Shown here piece by piece: positions 12,601-22,800 of a stretch of DNA of 64,000 nt. The notes under the pieces are model-generated. The model searched no databases and had not been told where the DNA came from. It saw only the letters and a list, made by a program, of their open reading frames with translations. Position numbers and translations under genes: made by a program. Source of the stretch: Triplophysa rosa (Eukaryota; Chordata; Actinopteri; Cypriniformes; Nemacheilidae); NCBI RefSeq assembly GCF_024868665.1, contig NC_079892.1:2830857-2894856 (forward strand), written 5' to 3'. The first letter of the stretch is position 1. Each line of letters begins with the position of its first letter.

Positions 12601-15600
12601 TTTCTGAATCTGCGCAGAGGAAAATGCAGAAAGGACCATTTTGGACCCCAACTCCAGAGACGACCCTAACTTCAAAGACCTGCAGAGGGTACAAAAGTCA
12701 TTTATTCACATCCCATTGTGAATCTCGTGATCATTTACCCCATACCAATCTCAAAGTGTATTTTGCTTCAAAAAGAAAAAGAGATTTAGCTCTTTGGAGT
12801 TTTGATGGTGTTTAGCGCTCTCTAGAGTTTGAGCTGTGCTAGTACTCCAGGTTACAGGAAATCTTTCACTTTTGAAAATCTGTGGGAAATTTTAATAAAT
12901 ATAAAGTTTATTAAAAGACAAGAGGTTGTCCTCATCGAAAAACTGAATCCTCTTAATGCACTATTTCGAGAGACCTCGCACGTTGTCTGATTTCTGGTGT
13001 ATACTCATCCTGTCAGGTTCTCATTGACTGGATCAACAGTGAATTAGAGGAGGAAAGAATCATCGTGAAGGTTCTTGAGGAGGATCTGTATGACGGACAG
13101 GTGCTGCAAAAGCTATTTGGTAAGACTCAGAAATTTGACATATAAATGATTATCCTTTTTTGTGTGCTTTTTTGGACTCGTGTTGTGGTACCAAAAGTTT
13201 ATAAAGTTTATACACACAACACGTGTGTTTGTGTTAAGGTTCAAATTTATAAATCACTCTAAATTGTGTTTTTTATTTGAAAATGTAAAAATGCAGGAAG
13301 TTTTCTCTCTGTGTTTGTGTGTGCGCTTTTTGTGTGTGTTTGTTTGTATTTATGTGTGTGCGTGTCCGTACATGTTTATTTTTGTTTGTGTGTGTGCGTG
13401 TCCGTACATGTTTATTTTTGTTTGTGTGTGTGCGTGTCCGTACATGTTTATTTTTGTTTGTGTGTGTGCGTGTCCGTACATGTTTATTTTTGTTTGTGTG
13501 TGTGCGTGTCCGTACATGTTTATTTTTGTTTGTGTGTGTGCGTGTCCGTACATGTTTATTTTTGTTTGTGTGTGTGCGTGTCCGTACATGTTTATTTTTG
13601 TTTGTGTGTGTGCGTGTCCGTACATGTTTATTTTTGTTTGTGTGTGTGCGTGTCCGTACATGTTTATTTTTGTTTGTGTGTGTGCGTGTCCGTACATGTT
13701 TATTTTTGTTTGTGTGTGTGTGTGTGTGTGCATGTCCGTACATGTTTATTTTTGTTTGTGTGTGTGTGTGTGTGTGTGTGTGCATGTCCGTACATGTTTC
13801 TTTTTGTTGGTGTGTGTGCGTCTGTGTGTGTGCGCATGTCCGTACATGTTTATTTGTGTGTGTGTGTGTGCATGTCCGTACATGTTTCTTTTTGTTGGTG
13901 TGTGTGCGTCTGTGTGTGTGCGCATGTCCGTACATGTTTATTTTTGTTTGTGTGTGTGTGTGTGTGTGCATGTCCGTACATGTTTCTTTTTGTTGGTGTG
14001 TGTGCGTCTGTGTGTGTGCGCATGTCCGTACATGTTTATTTTTGTTTGTTTGTGTGTGTGTGTGTGCATGTCCGTACATGTTTCTTTTTGTTGGTGTGTG
14101 TGCGTCTGTGTGTGTGCGCATGTCCGTACATGTTTATTTTTGTTTGTGTGTGTGTGTGTGTGTGCATGTCCGTACATGTTTCTTTTTGTTGGTGTGTGTG
14201 CGTCTGTGTGTGTGCGCATGTCCGTACATGTTTATTTTTGTTTGTGTGTGTGTTTGTGCATATGTGTTTGTTTCTGCGTGTGTTTTTGTGTGTGTGCATG
14301 TGTTTATTTGTGTGTGTGCATGTGTTTATTTGTGTGTGTGCGTGTGTGTTTGTGCATATGTACGTACAGAAGGTATACGCGTTTGCTGCATGTTTTGTTT
14401 GTGCATATACGGGTGCAAATTTTTCTGTGTTTATGCATGTGTGTGTTTGTGAATATTTGTCTGAGAGTGTTTGAATTTGTGTGTGTATATGTATGCGTAT
14501 TTGCTGCATGTTTTGTTTGCACCGGAGCCGTTGAGAGAGAGAGAGCGCAAAAAATTTCGCGTGCCACGTTCATGGAGCCTTCAGATAGTTCCAGGAAGTT
14601 ATGCTTTCTCTTTAAATGCTTGATATCTTTCATTTTTTAATTCATGAAATGACTTACGTCTTTAAATGAGTTAAACGTTTACCTCAATCCGTCTGTTTAG
14701 CGTTACTAGTAACTTCCGGGAACTATTGAGAGGCCCGCCATTGCTGTGAAAAAACTGCTCCATTGGAGTCAACGGAGTTGACGCAACTCTCTCTCTCAAT
14801 GGCTATGGTTTGCACATAGGTGTGTGTGTGAGTTTGTGTTTATGTGTGTTTCTGTCATGCTGGTTTTATTCTGACAGTGAGTGTGTTCTGTCACAGAGAA
14901 GCTGTCGGGTTATAAGCTGAACGTGGCAGAAGTGACGCAGTCAGAGATCGGACAGAAGCAGAAACTGCAGACGGTTCTGGAGGCTGTTCATGGACTTCTC
15001 AGACCGCTGGAGTGGAACACGGAGTGGAGCGTCGACGGTGAGCCTCAAACACACACTCCACTCTTTTATCCAGCATACAACAAACGCATACATTCTGATT
15101 TATATAAAGTCATATGATAATAAACGATATATCAGAATCTGATCCATCTTGTTGTTTTTCCTCAGCCATTCACTCGAAGAACCTGGTGTCCATCGTCTAC
15201 CTGCTGCTGGCGCTCGCCATCTACTACACAGCTCCCATCCGTATACCCGAGCATGTGTCCGTCCAGGTGATTGTGGTCAAGGTACGAACACTTTCTTAAA
15301 AGTATGAGGTATTAGATGTTAAAAGTGATATTAAATTCAAGTTTGTGTTTGTCTTGTAGAAAAAAGAGGGAATCTTACAGACGTCTCATGTGACCAAACA
15401 ACTGACGACGTCCAGCACAGAGTAAGTCCTGTAACTGCACAGATCGCTCCACCAGATGGCGCTGTTTAAGCATGGAGATGTACAATAGTGGTTAAAAGTG
15501 ATGTCCTTTATTGGACAATTTACTTCATTGCTCTTGAAAATATTTAAAAATGGATGAAAATGTTGTTTGCATGTTGCATCCGTGTGCTTAAAGTGTCAGC

Positions 15601-17482
15601 TTTGAGGAAAATGTAAGGAATCTTGGCAAAAAAATATTTTTTTTATGTTTGAATAAAACCCAAATCATTTTTTCCAAAAAATACCTTAAAACCTTGTTTG
15701 AACATTTACCTTTATCATCTAATATTTGGGTAGTTTAATCAAATCTGAGGGGGAATTAAAAGCAAATATTGTACAAAAAACGGCCCCCTGGACATCGCTT
15801 TCTGATACGGATTCTGTCTTTTTTCTTTTTCTTTTTTCGACAGAATGATGATGGGAAGGTCAGGTGAGTTTCCGCAGCTGATTTTGTTTACCCTCTTCGG
15901 TTCTGTTCTAAGGAAAACGGAGTTTAATTTAGTTTAAAACCGATGGAGATTCTGTAAGATCAAAACCCAGATAATCCTCGAGTGTGAATGTTTTGAGTCC
16001 TGCATAGTGGACTTTATAAACTACTCGTATTCTCGTTGATTTGCAGAACGTGATGCATTCGACACGTTACTGGATCACGCACCTGACAAACTGAACGTAG
16101 TGAAAACGGTAAGATTGAAGATTCAGGTTTATGTGTGAGCTCTGTGTGGTTCAGAATTGAGATGATGAATCTGCCGTGCTTCATTCCTGCAGTCACTCAT
16201 CACATTTGTGAATAAACATTTGAACAAACTCAATCTGGAGGTGACAGAGCTGGAATCACAGGTATGAGCATCACCTGTACGGCACAGTACTGTATCAGAA
16301 TCAGAATCAGAAGAGCTTTATTGCCAAGTGTGCTTGCACACACAAGGAATTTTCTTTGGTGTTGGAAGCTTCTAGTACAGACATTCAACACAATGACAAT
16401 ACAATATAATACGATTTACAGTCTAAAACATTCTAAATTGTGCATATATAAAATAAAGACTATTTTACAGAAAATGGGGGATAATAACATATAAGAGACA
16501 TTGTACAGGGTAGTATATAGTAGAATAAACATATTATTATATTATTATAAACGTATATCGCCATCATAAACACAGTGTTGTTATGCCTGAGCTCAGTGTA
16601 TGGTGTGCGTGTGCGTGTTTAGTTCGCAGATGGTGTTTATCTGGTGTTGTTAATGGGGTTGTTGGAAAATTACTTTGTGCCGCTGTATAACTTCTACCTC
16701 ACGCCAGAAAGCTTTGAACAGAAGGTGAGTGACAGCGATGTGGTCTGATGTGAAATAAAAATGACCTGTAACAGGCTCTAATGTTAGATCTATGACTGAT
16801 ATGATCTGATAATGTATAATGAGGGTCTTATGATGGTTGACGTGGTCTGATAATATTTCATGATACATTTGGTGATGTTTAATGGGGTGTGATGATGTTT
16901 CATGTCACTTGGGGTGTGATGTGTTCTGATATAGGGAGAAAGTTATGGCATTCAACTCTGAGGTTATCTGAATTTATCTAACGTCTGGTGCTTTTACTAC
17001 AAAGCAAACTATTAAAAAAATAAAGATGCTGGCTTTTCTCTCTTACAGGTGCATAACGTGGCGTTTGCTTTTGAGCTCATGCAGGACGGTGGATTGCAGA
17101 AACCCAAAGCACGACCAGAAGGTGCCGGAATAATCCGTCCAATCACATCAAATTCCTAAATTACAATATAAAATCTTATAATAAAACTAAATTGCAGTAA
17201 AAGACATCACAATTACAGCCACACTGCATTACTCGCTTTATACACTAGAGGGCGATGCTGTAACAGTGTTTCTCAATCATAAACATGTACAGTTTACAAC
17301 ACTCCCGATCCATTGTAAATCCAATCCATGTCTTCACAATGATATTTCAGAATATTCCAGCATCTGTCTGTCTAACAGCGATTGTGTTTTTTTTGTATGT
17401 TGTAGATGTGGTGAACTTGAATCTGAAGTCCACGCTCAGGGTGCTGTACAACCTGTTCACCAACTACAAGAACTCAGACTAA
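6045..17482 (+). CDS. parvb: Beta-parvin (tandem calponin-homology adaptor)
   Basis: Exons: 6045-6156, 12169-12258, 12618-12688, 13017-13119, 14897-15037, 15166-15281, 15360-15421, 15844-15863, 16047-16108, 16193-16261, 16623-16724, 17049-17121, 17406-17482 (TAA). The sum is 1098 nt, 365 aa, against 364 for the usual human form. The N-terminus carries the basic [20 protein letters not shown] segment, then [15 protein letters not shown]1 spans about residues 88-195 ([36 protein letters not shown]). CH2 spans about 255-362 ([38 protein letters not shown]). In the family, CH2 binds the pseudokinase domain of ILK and paxillin LD motifs at focal adhesions, forming the ILK-PINCH-parvin complex; parvins also bind actin and alpha-PIX. 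The start fits the human N-terminus. Intron 1 is 6.0 kb and holds a second candidate first exon. Exon 8 is only 20 nt. Confidence 0.97.
6641..6670. repeat. (GT)n microsatellite
   Basis: Fifteen uninterrupted GT dinucleotides in parvb intron 1. Confidence 0.95.
7993..8232. mobile_element. Palindromic MITE, CTGGGTTCACACCAAA ends (copy 1)
   Basis: It starts CTGGGTTCACACCAAATGCG and ends with the inverted equivalent TTTGGTGTGAACCCAG. The interior is rich in GCG/CGC and could form a stem. A second, shorter relative lies 40 bases downstream. Non-coding. Confidence 0.75.
8271..8384. mobile_element. Palindromic MITE, same family, shorter copy 2
   Basis: It shares the GTTCACACCAAATGCGAATT start and the TTCGCGTTTGGTGTGAACCC end with the copy at 7993-8232, but its interior is about half as long. 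It probably arose by internal deletion or independent insertion. Confidence 0.75.
9622..9920 (+). repeat. Dispersed repeat R1, copy 1
   Basis: First of four copies in the window of a sequence containing AGAAGAGATGTCAAC, ACTGAGCTCAGATTTGTCAA and TTACCCAAATCCAGATTA. The others are at 22726-22945 (minus), 26835-27180 (plus) and 29284-29940 (minus, interrupted). I do not recognise the family, and no clear terminal repeats are seen. Confidence 0.75.
10060..10201 (+). promoter_or_regulatory. Candidate internal parvb promoter, CpG-rich patch
   Basis: A locally GC- and CpG-rich patch in an otherwise AT-rich intron. It includes CACGTGATGACGCGG at 10081 (an E-box next to a CRE-like half site), and the candidate first coding exon at 10202 follows directly. 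Promoter activity is inferred from composition and position only. Confidence 0.4.
10202..10241 (+). CDS. parvb: Candidate alternative first coding exon of parvb
   Basis: ATG at 10202 encodes [13 protein letters not shown] and ends AAACAAG|GTAGAT. This is the same splice phase and the same last seven exon bases as the main first exon (AAACAAG|GTAAAT at 6156). Splicing to 12169 would continue directly into VSDLQEEG and give a shorter N-terminus lacking the LGKLGG segment. It follows a CpG-rich patch. Alternative parvin N-termini are known in mammals, but transcription here is unproven. Confidence 0.5.
10806..11198. mobile_element. Fish dispersed DNA element (TTAAAGTCCC...GGGCACTTTAA)
   Basis: It begins TTAAAGTCCCAGAGAAATTA and ends at GGGCACTTTAA. 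The inner text, including CGTCCAATCAAATCGCAGTG and GGCTTGGGCGGAGC, resembles a high-copy teleost repeat I recognise but cannot name. No coding frame. It abuts the next MITE. Confidence 0.55.
11199..11500. mobile_element. Palindromic MITE, Angel-like (copy 1)
   Basis: It starts AGGAATAGTTCACC and ends GGTGAACTGTCCCTTTAA, with internal inverted halves built on AACACAAAAGAAGATATTTT and AAGTATCTTCTTTTGCATTC. This is the very common cyprinid palindromic element; I call it Angel-like without certainty about the name. Other copies or fragments are at 20018, 22050, 23210, 30745, 38668 and 62530. Confidence 0.8.
13361..14260. repeat. 36-bp GT-rich minisatellite with longer derived units, in parvb intron 4
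   Basis: Ten units of exactly 36 bp start with CGTGTCCGTACATG at 13361, 13397, 13433 and so on to 13685. Longer composite units follow to about 14260, mixing CATGTCCGTACATG, TTTCTTTTTGTTGG and variable (GT)n runs. Because 36 is divisible by 3 and the unit has no stop, all three plus frames and much of the minus strand stay open, giving spurious ORFs of up to 492 codons. These are not genes: the array lies inside an intron with verified flanking exons (13119 and 14897). Confidence 0.95.
15844..15863 (+). other. parvb: 20-nt coding microexon of parvb
   Basis: CAG|A then codons for MMMGRS and a final G, followed by GTGAGT. It joins the exon ending at 15421 (phase 2) to that starting at 16047, giving TEMMMGRSERDAF, which matches human TEMMMGRFERDAF except at one residue. 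The microexon is therefore real and lies in the CH1-CH2 linker. Confidence 0.93.
16296..16560. repeat. Teleost interspersed repeat (AATCAGAATCAGAAG...)
   Basis: It contains AATCAGAATCAGAAGAGCTT then TATTGCCAAGTGTGCTTGCA, a start common to a high-copy fish retroelement tail. The body is A-rich with no reading frame. It lies in parvb intron 10. Confidence 0.6.
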
Positions 17483-17768
17483 CATATATAGACTTCATAT
17501 ACAGCCACGTGGGACTTGCCCACGGCGTTTGCGCTTACACACAACCCTGCTGTTTATTTTGTACGTAAGAATGAAATATTGTGTATAATCTCTCTTTCTA
17601 TCCCCTGACTTGAATGTATTTAGCTCTATCAATATGTCAGAATGTTGTTTTTGCTCGTGTTTGACCTTCTGCCGCTTAGAGCATTAAAGAGGAATAACAC
17701 TTTGTCTGGGAATGATTCGTAATCTTGTGGATGATTCTCAAAGAACTGCTGTAATATTTATAATGGCA

Positions 17769-17774
17769 AATAAA
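17769..17774 (+). terminator. parvb polyadenylation signal (AATAAA)
   Basis: First AATAAA after the parvb stop, 287 bases downstream, in an otherwise featureless AT-rich 3'UTR. Confidence 0.6.
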
Positions 17775-17782
17775 TGCAGCTT

Positions 17783-18302
17783 TCTACACATTGGGCTGAA
17801 TTCTTTTAATAGGTTTGGATACATGAATCATTTGCCTTTTTAAATAACCCAAGGTGTTCTGTGTAAAATAAGCGGTTCAGCCTCACGCCTTCAGAAACAG
17901 AATTAGTAATATTGTAAAACCTCCGTCCGTATTCAATATTTCACCTCCATGCCTGCTTATGTTCCAGATGCTGAAACGGATTTAAAGATCAATCCGTGGG
18001 CTTGTTTCACACATTAGATAGTAAATATATTTAGTAGTGTTTGCTAAGGCAAGCATTAATATATCTATTGCTCATGTTTGGCGTTACGGACTAAAACTAA
18101 CTGCTAACTTGATTTTTTGTACCGTTTGCATTACGGACACATGATATCACAAGTAGTGTGTTTGTCGGGAGAACATTGTGGACCAAATTTAAAATGCTCT
18201 CTCATTCACTTTATTTGAATAAAAGCGTCTGCTAAATGAATAAATGTTAATGCATTTAAACGAACCCCCAACGGCTTTCATTAGGCATATGGTGAAACAG
18301 TC
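17783..18302. other. parvb-parvg spacer, left part
   Basis: No coding exon seen. At 18210-18245, ATTTGAATAAAAGCGTCTGC followed by TAAATGAATAAATG is the degraded tail of a common fish retroelement (compare 47620-47665). Confidence 0.45.
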
Positions 18303-18435
18303 AACAGAAACTTAAGAACACCCAGATATCAGCATAGCAACACACTAACAACCACTTGGGTTACCTTAGCAACTGCATAGCTGCTCCCTAGCAACCACAT
18401 AGCAACACTGTAGCAACCACTCTGTAACATTTTCA
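18303..18435. repeat. Degenerate TAGCAAC/CTAGCAACCAC tandem repeat
   Basis: At least six TAGCAAC-type words occur in 130 bases with variable 8-20 base spacing, a repeat type often seen in fish genomes. One stretch, 18360-18373, reads GTTACCTTAGCAAC, matching the RFX X-box pattern GTNRCC-N2-RGYAAC. Confidence 0.6.
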
Positions 18436-19876
18436 AAGCTCGAAAATATGTAAACATTGTTTTGTGATGTTGTCTCTTCGGATGTTGTCCGACGGGTGAG
18501 TCTAAATGCAAAAAATGCCATTGTTTCAGATGCTTTGATCAACTTTTTTGATGTGTTCAATGGGGGAATTCATTGGGATGGTCACCATGGTTACCCTCCA
18601 ACCCAAATTACATCTGGTTTCCAGTTAAAGGCGGGCATTCTCTTGATCAAACACACACCATTCTTACACACAAACCTGGAATACGTCATTTGAACCACAC
18701 AATGTTTGATCACTTGTTTGGGAATCACATGAAGCATCTTCTGTCTGATCCGTCTGGTGTTCTAGAAAGGCCTTGTGTTTTGCGGTTCCTCTGAACATGC
18801 GTATATCACGTATAAAACCTTACACACATCAAAAGAGGAAGTGATGCGTGCACGCGCTTCTGCAACTTCCTGTCTGCTTTTAAAGCAGGCCTCACCCAGA
18901 TCTGACTTCTTGTTTTCACTTGATTCTGAAGGATGCGTTATGAGGTGTTTTGTTGAGCCGGATCGTCTAGGGGTGGACGTCTGGACACTTTTCTGTCTGC
19001 GGACTGCTGAGGGACGGAAGATTTCTGCAGATGTTTGGTGAAAGTAGAGGTAAAGCGCTGTGCGGGTTCACTTAAAAACATTGAACATGAGAGGAAACAC
19101 AAGAGGAAAATGCGAAGAAGTTGCACTTTCAGTGTTGAGACGGATGACGTCTTGGTTTGATGTTTATGTCCCAATAGTTTCTGTGATGTGATGTTTCATT
19201 TAGTCTTAAACAATGAGATGAGAAATATGCATTATACTTTAATAGAAAAGAAAAGTACTATTCTCTCTCCCTCTCTCTCTCTCTCTCTCAAATAATTAGC
19301 AAAACTGTGCATACTGCCAAAGCAAGCAGTGCAAATAGGTTTTACAAATAAAAAAGTAGTGCAAAATGAAATAAAGTTACGAAGTAAGTGCTGTAGGAAA
19401 TATAAAAAAAATACAAATACAAATTCAGCTCAAACTAAGATTTAGACAAATTAACAAATTATAGAGCTTCATATCTATCTTAGTCTCTCTCTCTCTCTCT
19501 GTGTCTCAGAGTTGTTCGGCATGTTTATGTTGTCAGAGAGCTTGATGTTTTGGCCGTCAGTCTGTGTTAAGTCAGTATGTGTCCTGGCGTGCGTGATGCA
19601 GGAGTCTCCGAGCATCTCTGCGTTCTGTGAGCTCTCAGCGCAGACGTCTGCTGCGTGCTGTGGAGTTTTTCTGTCCTTGTGTTTTGACGTTTGAAGTCGA
19701 CTTCGCCGTGCAGCACTTCATCACGGCCATAAAAACGTCCGAGCCCCTGTGATGAATCGAGTCCTTGAAATTCCCTCACACACAGAGAACCAAACATCTG
19801 GTTTTTAAAGCGAGAAGCAGAAATCAAATGTTTGCTGAATACAACAATCTTTAAACTTCAATGTTTGACAGAAACA
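18436..19876. other. Upstream region of parvg
   Basis: No recognisable coding exon. Contains (CT)n tracts at about 19264-19290 and 19484-19500. The parvg promoter and any untranslated first exon are expected here, but I cannot fix the start of transcription. Confidence 0.4.
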
Positions 19877-22800
19877 ATGGCCGACTGCAGAGATGAGCAG
19901 GCTGAAACCGAGAGGAGAATGATCCTCCAGCCGAGCTCTGTAGAAGACCCCAAACTCAACAAACTGAAAGAGGTGAGATACATCACAATAAAAGGGTTGT
20001 TCGGGGCTGATTCTTTCATCATTTATTCATTCATTTCATCATTTGTGTCATTCCAAACCTGTTTGGCTTTCTTCTGCAGGACACAAAAGAGGATATTTTG
20101 AAAAAACAAATAAATTATATTGGCCCCCTTTGACTTGCATTATATGGACACAAAACCACAGAGACATTTCTCAAAATATCTTCTTTTGTGTTCCGCAGAA
20201 GAAAGAAAGCCGTGCAGGTATTGACATGAAGGTAAAGAAATAATGTTTGGGTTTGTTTTTAGACTTTGGTGGACTGGATCAACAGAACTCTTAAGGTGGA
20301 ACACATTGTGGTGAGAACGTTGGAGGAAGACCTGTACGACGGGCTCGTCCTTCATCACCTGCTGCGTAAGAATGATGCAAAATCCAGCAAAGGAGATATC
20401 GATTCACAGTGAATCTCACACGACCTATCGAGAACATGCATGTTCCAGTTATATTTTACTCCAAATTTAAAATATATATTTACTTAACTTAAATTTGGGA
20501 CTATTTTTTGCATTGTGACATCATTATGTCATTACAGTAATGGAACACATGACAAACCCCAACATTGCGGGGACATCCCCACAAAGATAGTATTATCAGT
20601 CATTTTTGTGGGGACGTTTTTTGGGGTCCACATTAACAAAACAGCCGATAAATTATACAATCAATCAATTTTCTCAAAGTGTGTTTAAGTGCCATAAAAT
20701 ACGAAAATTATACATGTGTGTGTTATTCAGGTAGGTTCACAGGTGTTCAGTTACAGGTGGATGAAATCGCTCTGGCTGCTGACGCTCAGTTACGCAAACT
20801 CGAGGCGACCCTGACATCTCTGAACGAGATCTTAGAGATTAACGCGGAAAAGGCCAAATGGAACGTAAAACGTAAGCCAATCAAATCAGTGCCGGTCAAT
20901 TTACCTATATTCATATTCATGAGCACGTGCCCATCCTTCTCCCCCCATCTGTCAGTCATTCACAGCAGAGACCTGTTGGCTACGTTGCATCTTCTGGTCG
21001 CCATGGTGAAGCGTTTCCAGCCTGATCTCGTCCTGCCTGTGAACGTCAGCGTTGAGGTTATCCAGTGTGAGGTGATCATAAACAAAATGCAAATTATTCT
21101 AATATTCTTACTCATTCTTTTTTCAAACTTTAGATTAACAGTAAACTCATCAAAATTATGGAATGTAAAAATGTGCAATAAATGAGTTCTAATATTAATA
21201 ATAAATTAATGACAACAATACTAACAACAATAAATAATGAATATTAAATAATACATGAATAATCATAATAATAGTAATGATAATATAATAGTATTATTTA
21301 GTAATAATCATAATACGTATTATTAATATGAATAACAATAATAATTGTTATACCAACGATTATGATATATTGTTATAATTGATTAATTTGGCATTTCATT
21401 TATTTATTCATTAATCATGATTATTTTTATTATTAATAAATCTATTGGTCCTAGTAATACATTTAAAAGCACGTTTTAGAATTGATGTTAAATACAAATT
21501 CTTTCAATAAACAGGTTACAAAAAGTGGCATCAAGTCAGACAAGCAGATTGAATTCATCACCTCTCAACGGTCTGTAAGGCCTTTCTGACTTATGTTTAA
21601 CCGCACTGTTCCTACATCAGCTGTTTGACGCTCTGTTGTGTCTCTACAGTAATTCCAGCGGAGATCCTGCAGGAGAATCTAACAGTGAGTCAAATGCAAG
21701 CTGAACTCTAAGCCTCATTTCCATATTTATAAGCATCAGTAACTTTGAGACGGTGGAAGCGTATAAAGAAGAAGAACTGTATGATTATTAATGTCTCACG
21801 TGTGATGTCTGTGCAGAGGAATGTCCCATCCACGAGCTCTTTAAACTGGAAGCACACAAAATTGAGACGGTGAAAAAGGTCAGATTTTGAGTTTCCTTGG
21901 AAGGGGTTTAGAACATTTCTGATGCATATCTGACTTTATTATAATGAATTTATTTCGTTCCTACAGGCAATTTTACATTTTGTAAATAAGAACATGGCAT
22001 CGCTGGGACTAAACGTGACTGATTTCGATAAACAGGTGTGTAAACCCATTTCTTCAGGAACACAAAAGAAGATATTTTGAGAAACGTCTCGGTGGTTTTG
22101 TGTTCATACAATGAAAGTCAATGCCGGTCAGTGTTGTTGTGGTTCTCACCGTTCTTCAAAATATCTTCTTTTGTGTTCTGCTGAAGAAAGAAAGTCATAC
22201 AGGTTTGGAATGACATGAGGGTGAATAAATGATGACAGATTTTTTTTGGGGGGGTGAACTGTCCGTTTAAGACTCTGCATTAGTAATATACAGTCAATGA
22301 TTTGTGTTTTTAGTTTTCAGATGGAGTAATTCTGCTGCTGTTGATCGGTCAGTTGGAAGGGTTCTTCATCCCATTGTGTGAGTTCCACCTCTGTCCCGTC
22401 GGTTCTGAGGAAATGGTGAGAACCTGAGACAACTTTCATAGTTGCAAAATCCACAATATTACAATAAATGAATCCCCTCGGATTTGCACTGCATTGTTAG
22501 TTCAGTAAATCTCAAGTTCGTGAATCCAGGATTTGTACCTTAACATCAAGGAAATGTCTCACTATCGTATAATGAATTTAAGAACAAAATATGTCAGTTT
22601 AATGACATCGGATAGGATGTAAACACACTGAAGACAACGCAAGTGACAGATATCACATTTAATGACGTGACAGACTAATTTTGTTTTGTTTGTGACCTGT
22701 GTGGTTTTATAGCATCAATTGTTAAAATGCATGAATGTAGATTGTAGAGGTAAAATAATCTGGATTTGGGTAAATGTGATGAGAAATGTTTGAGTTCATA

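Noticed and set aside
13162..14640. 492-codon plus-strand frame (and 387, 377 plus, 282 minus) rich in Cys-Val
   Set aside because: Product of the 36-bp GT-rich minisatellite with unit length divisible by 3. It lies in a parvb intron between exons 13119 and 14897, and the frames are open in many registers at once.
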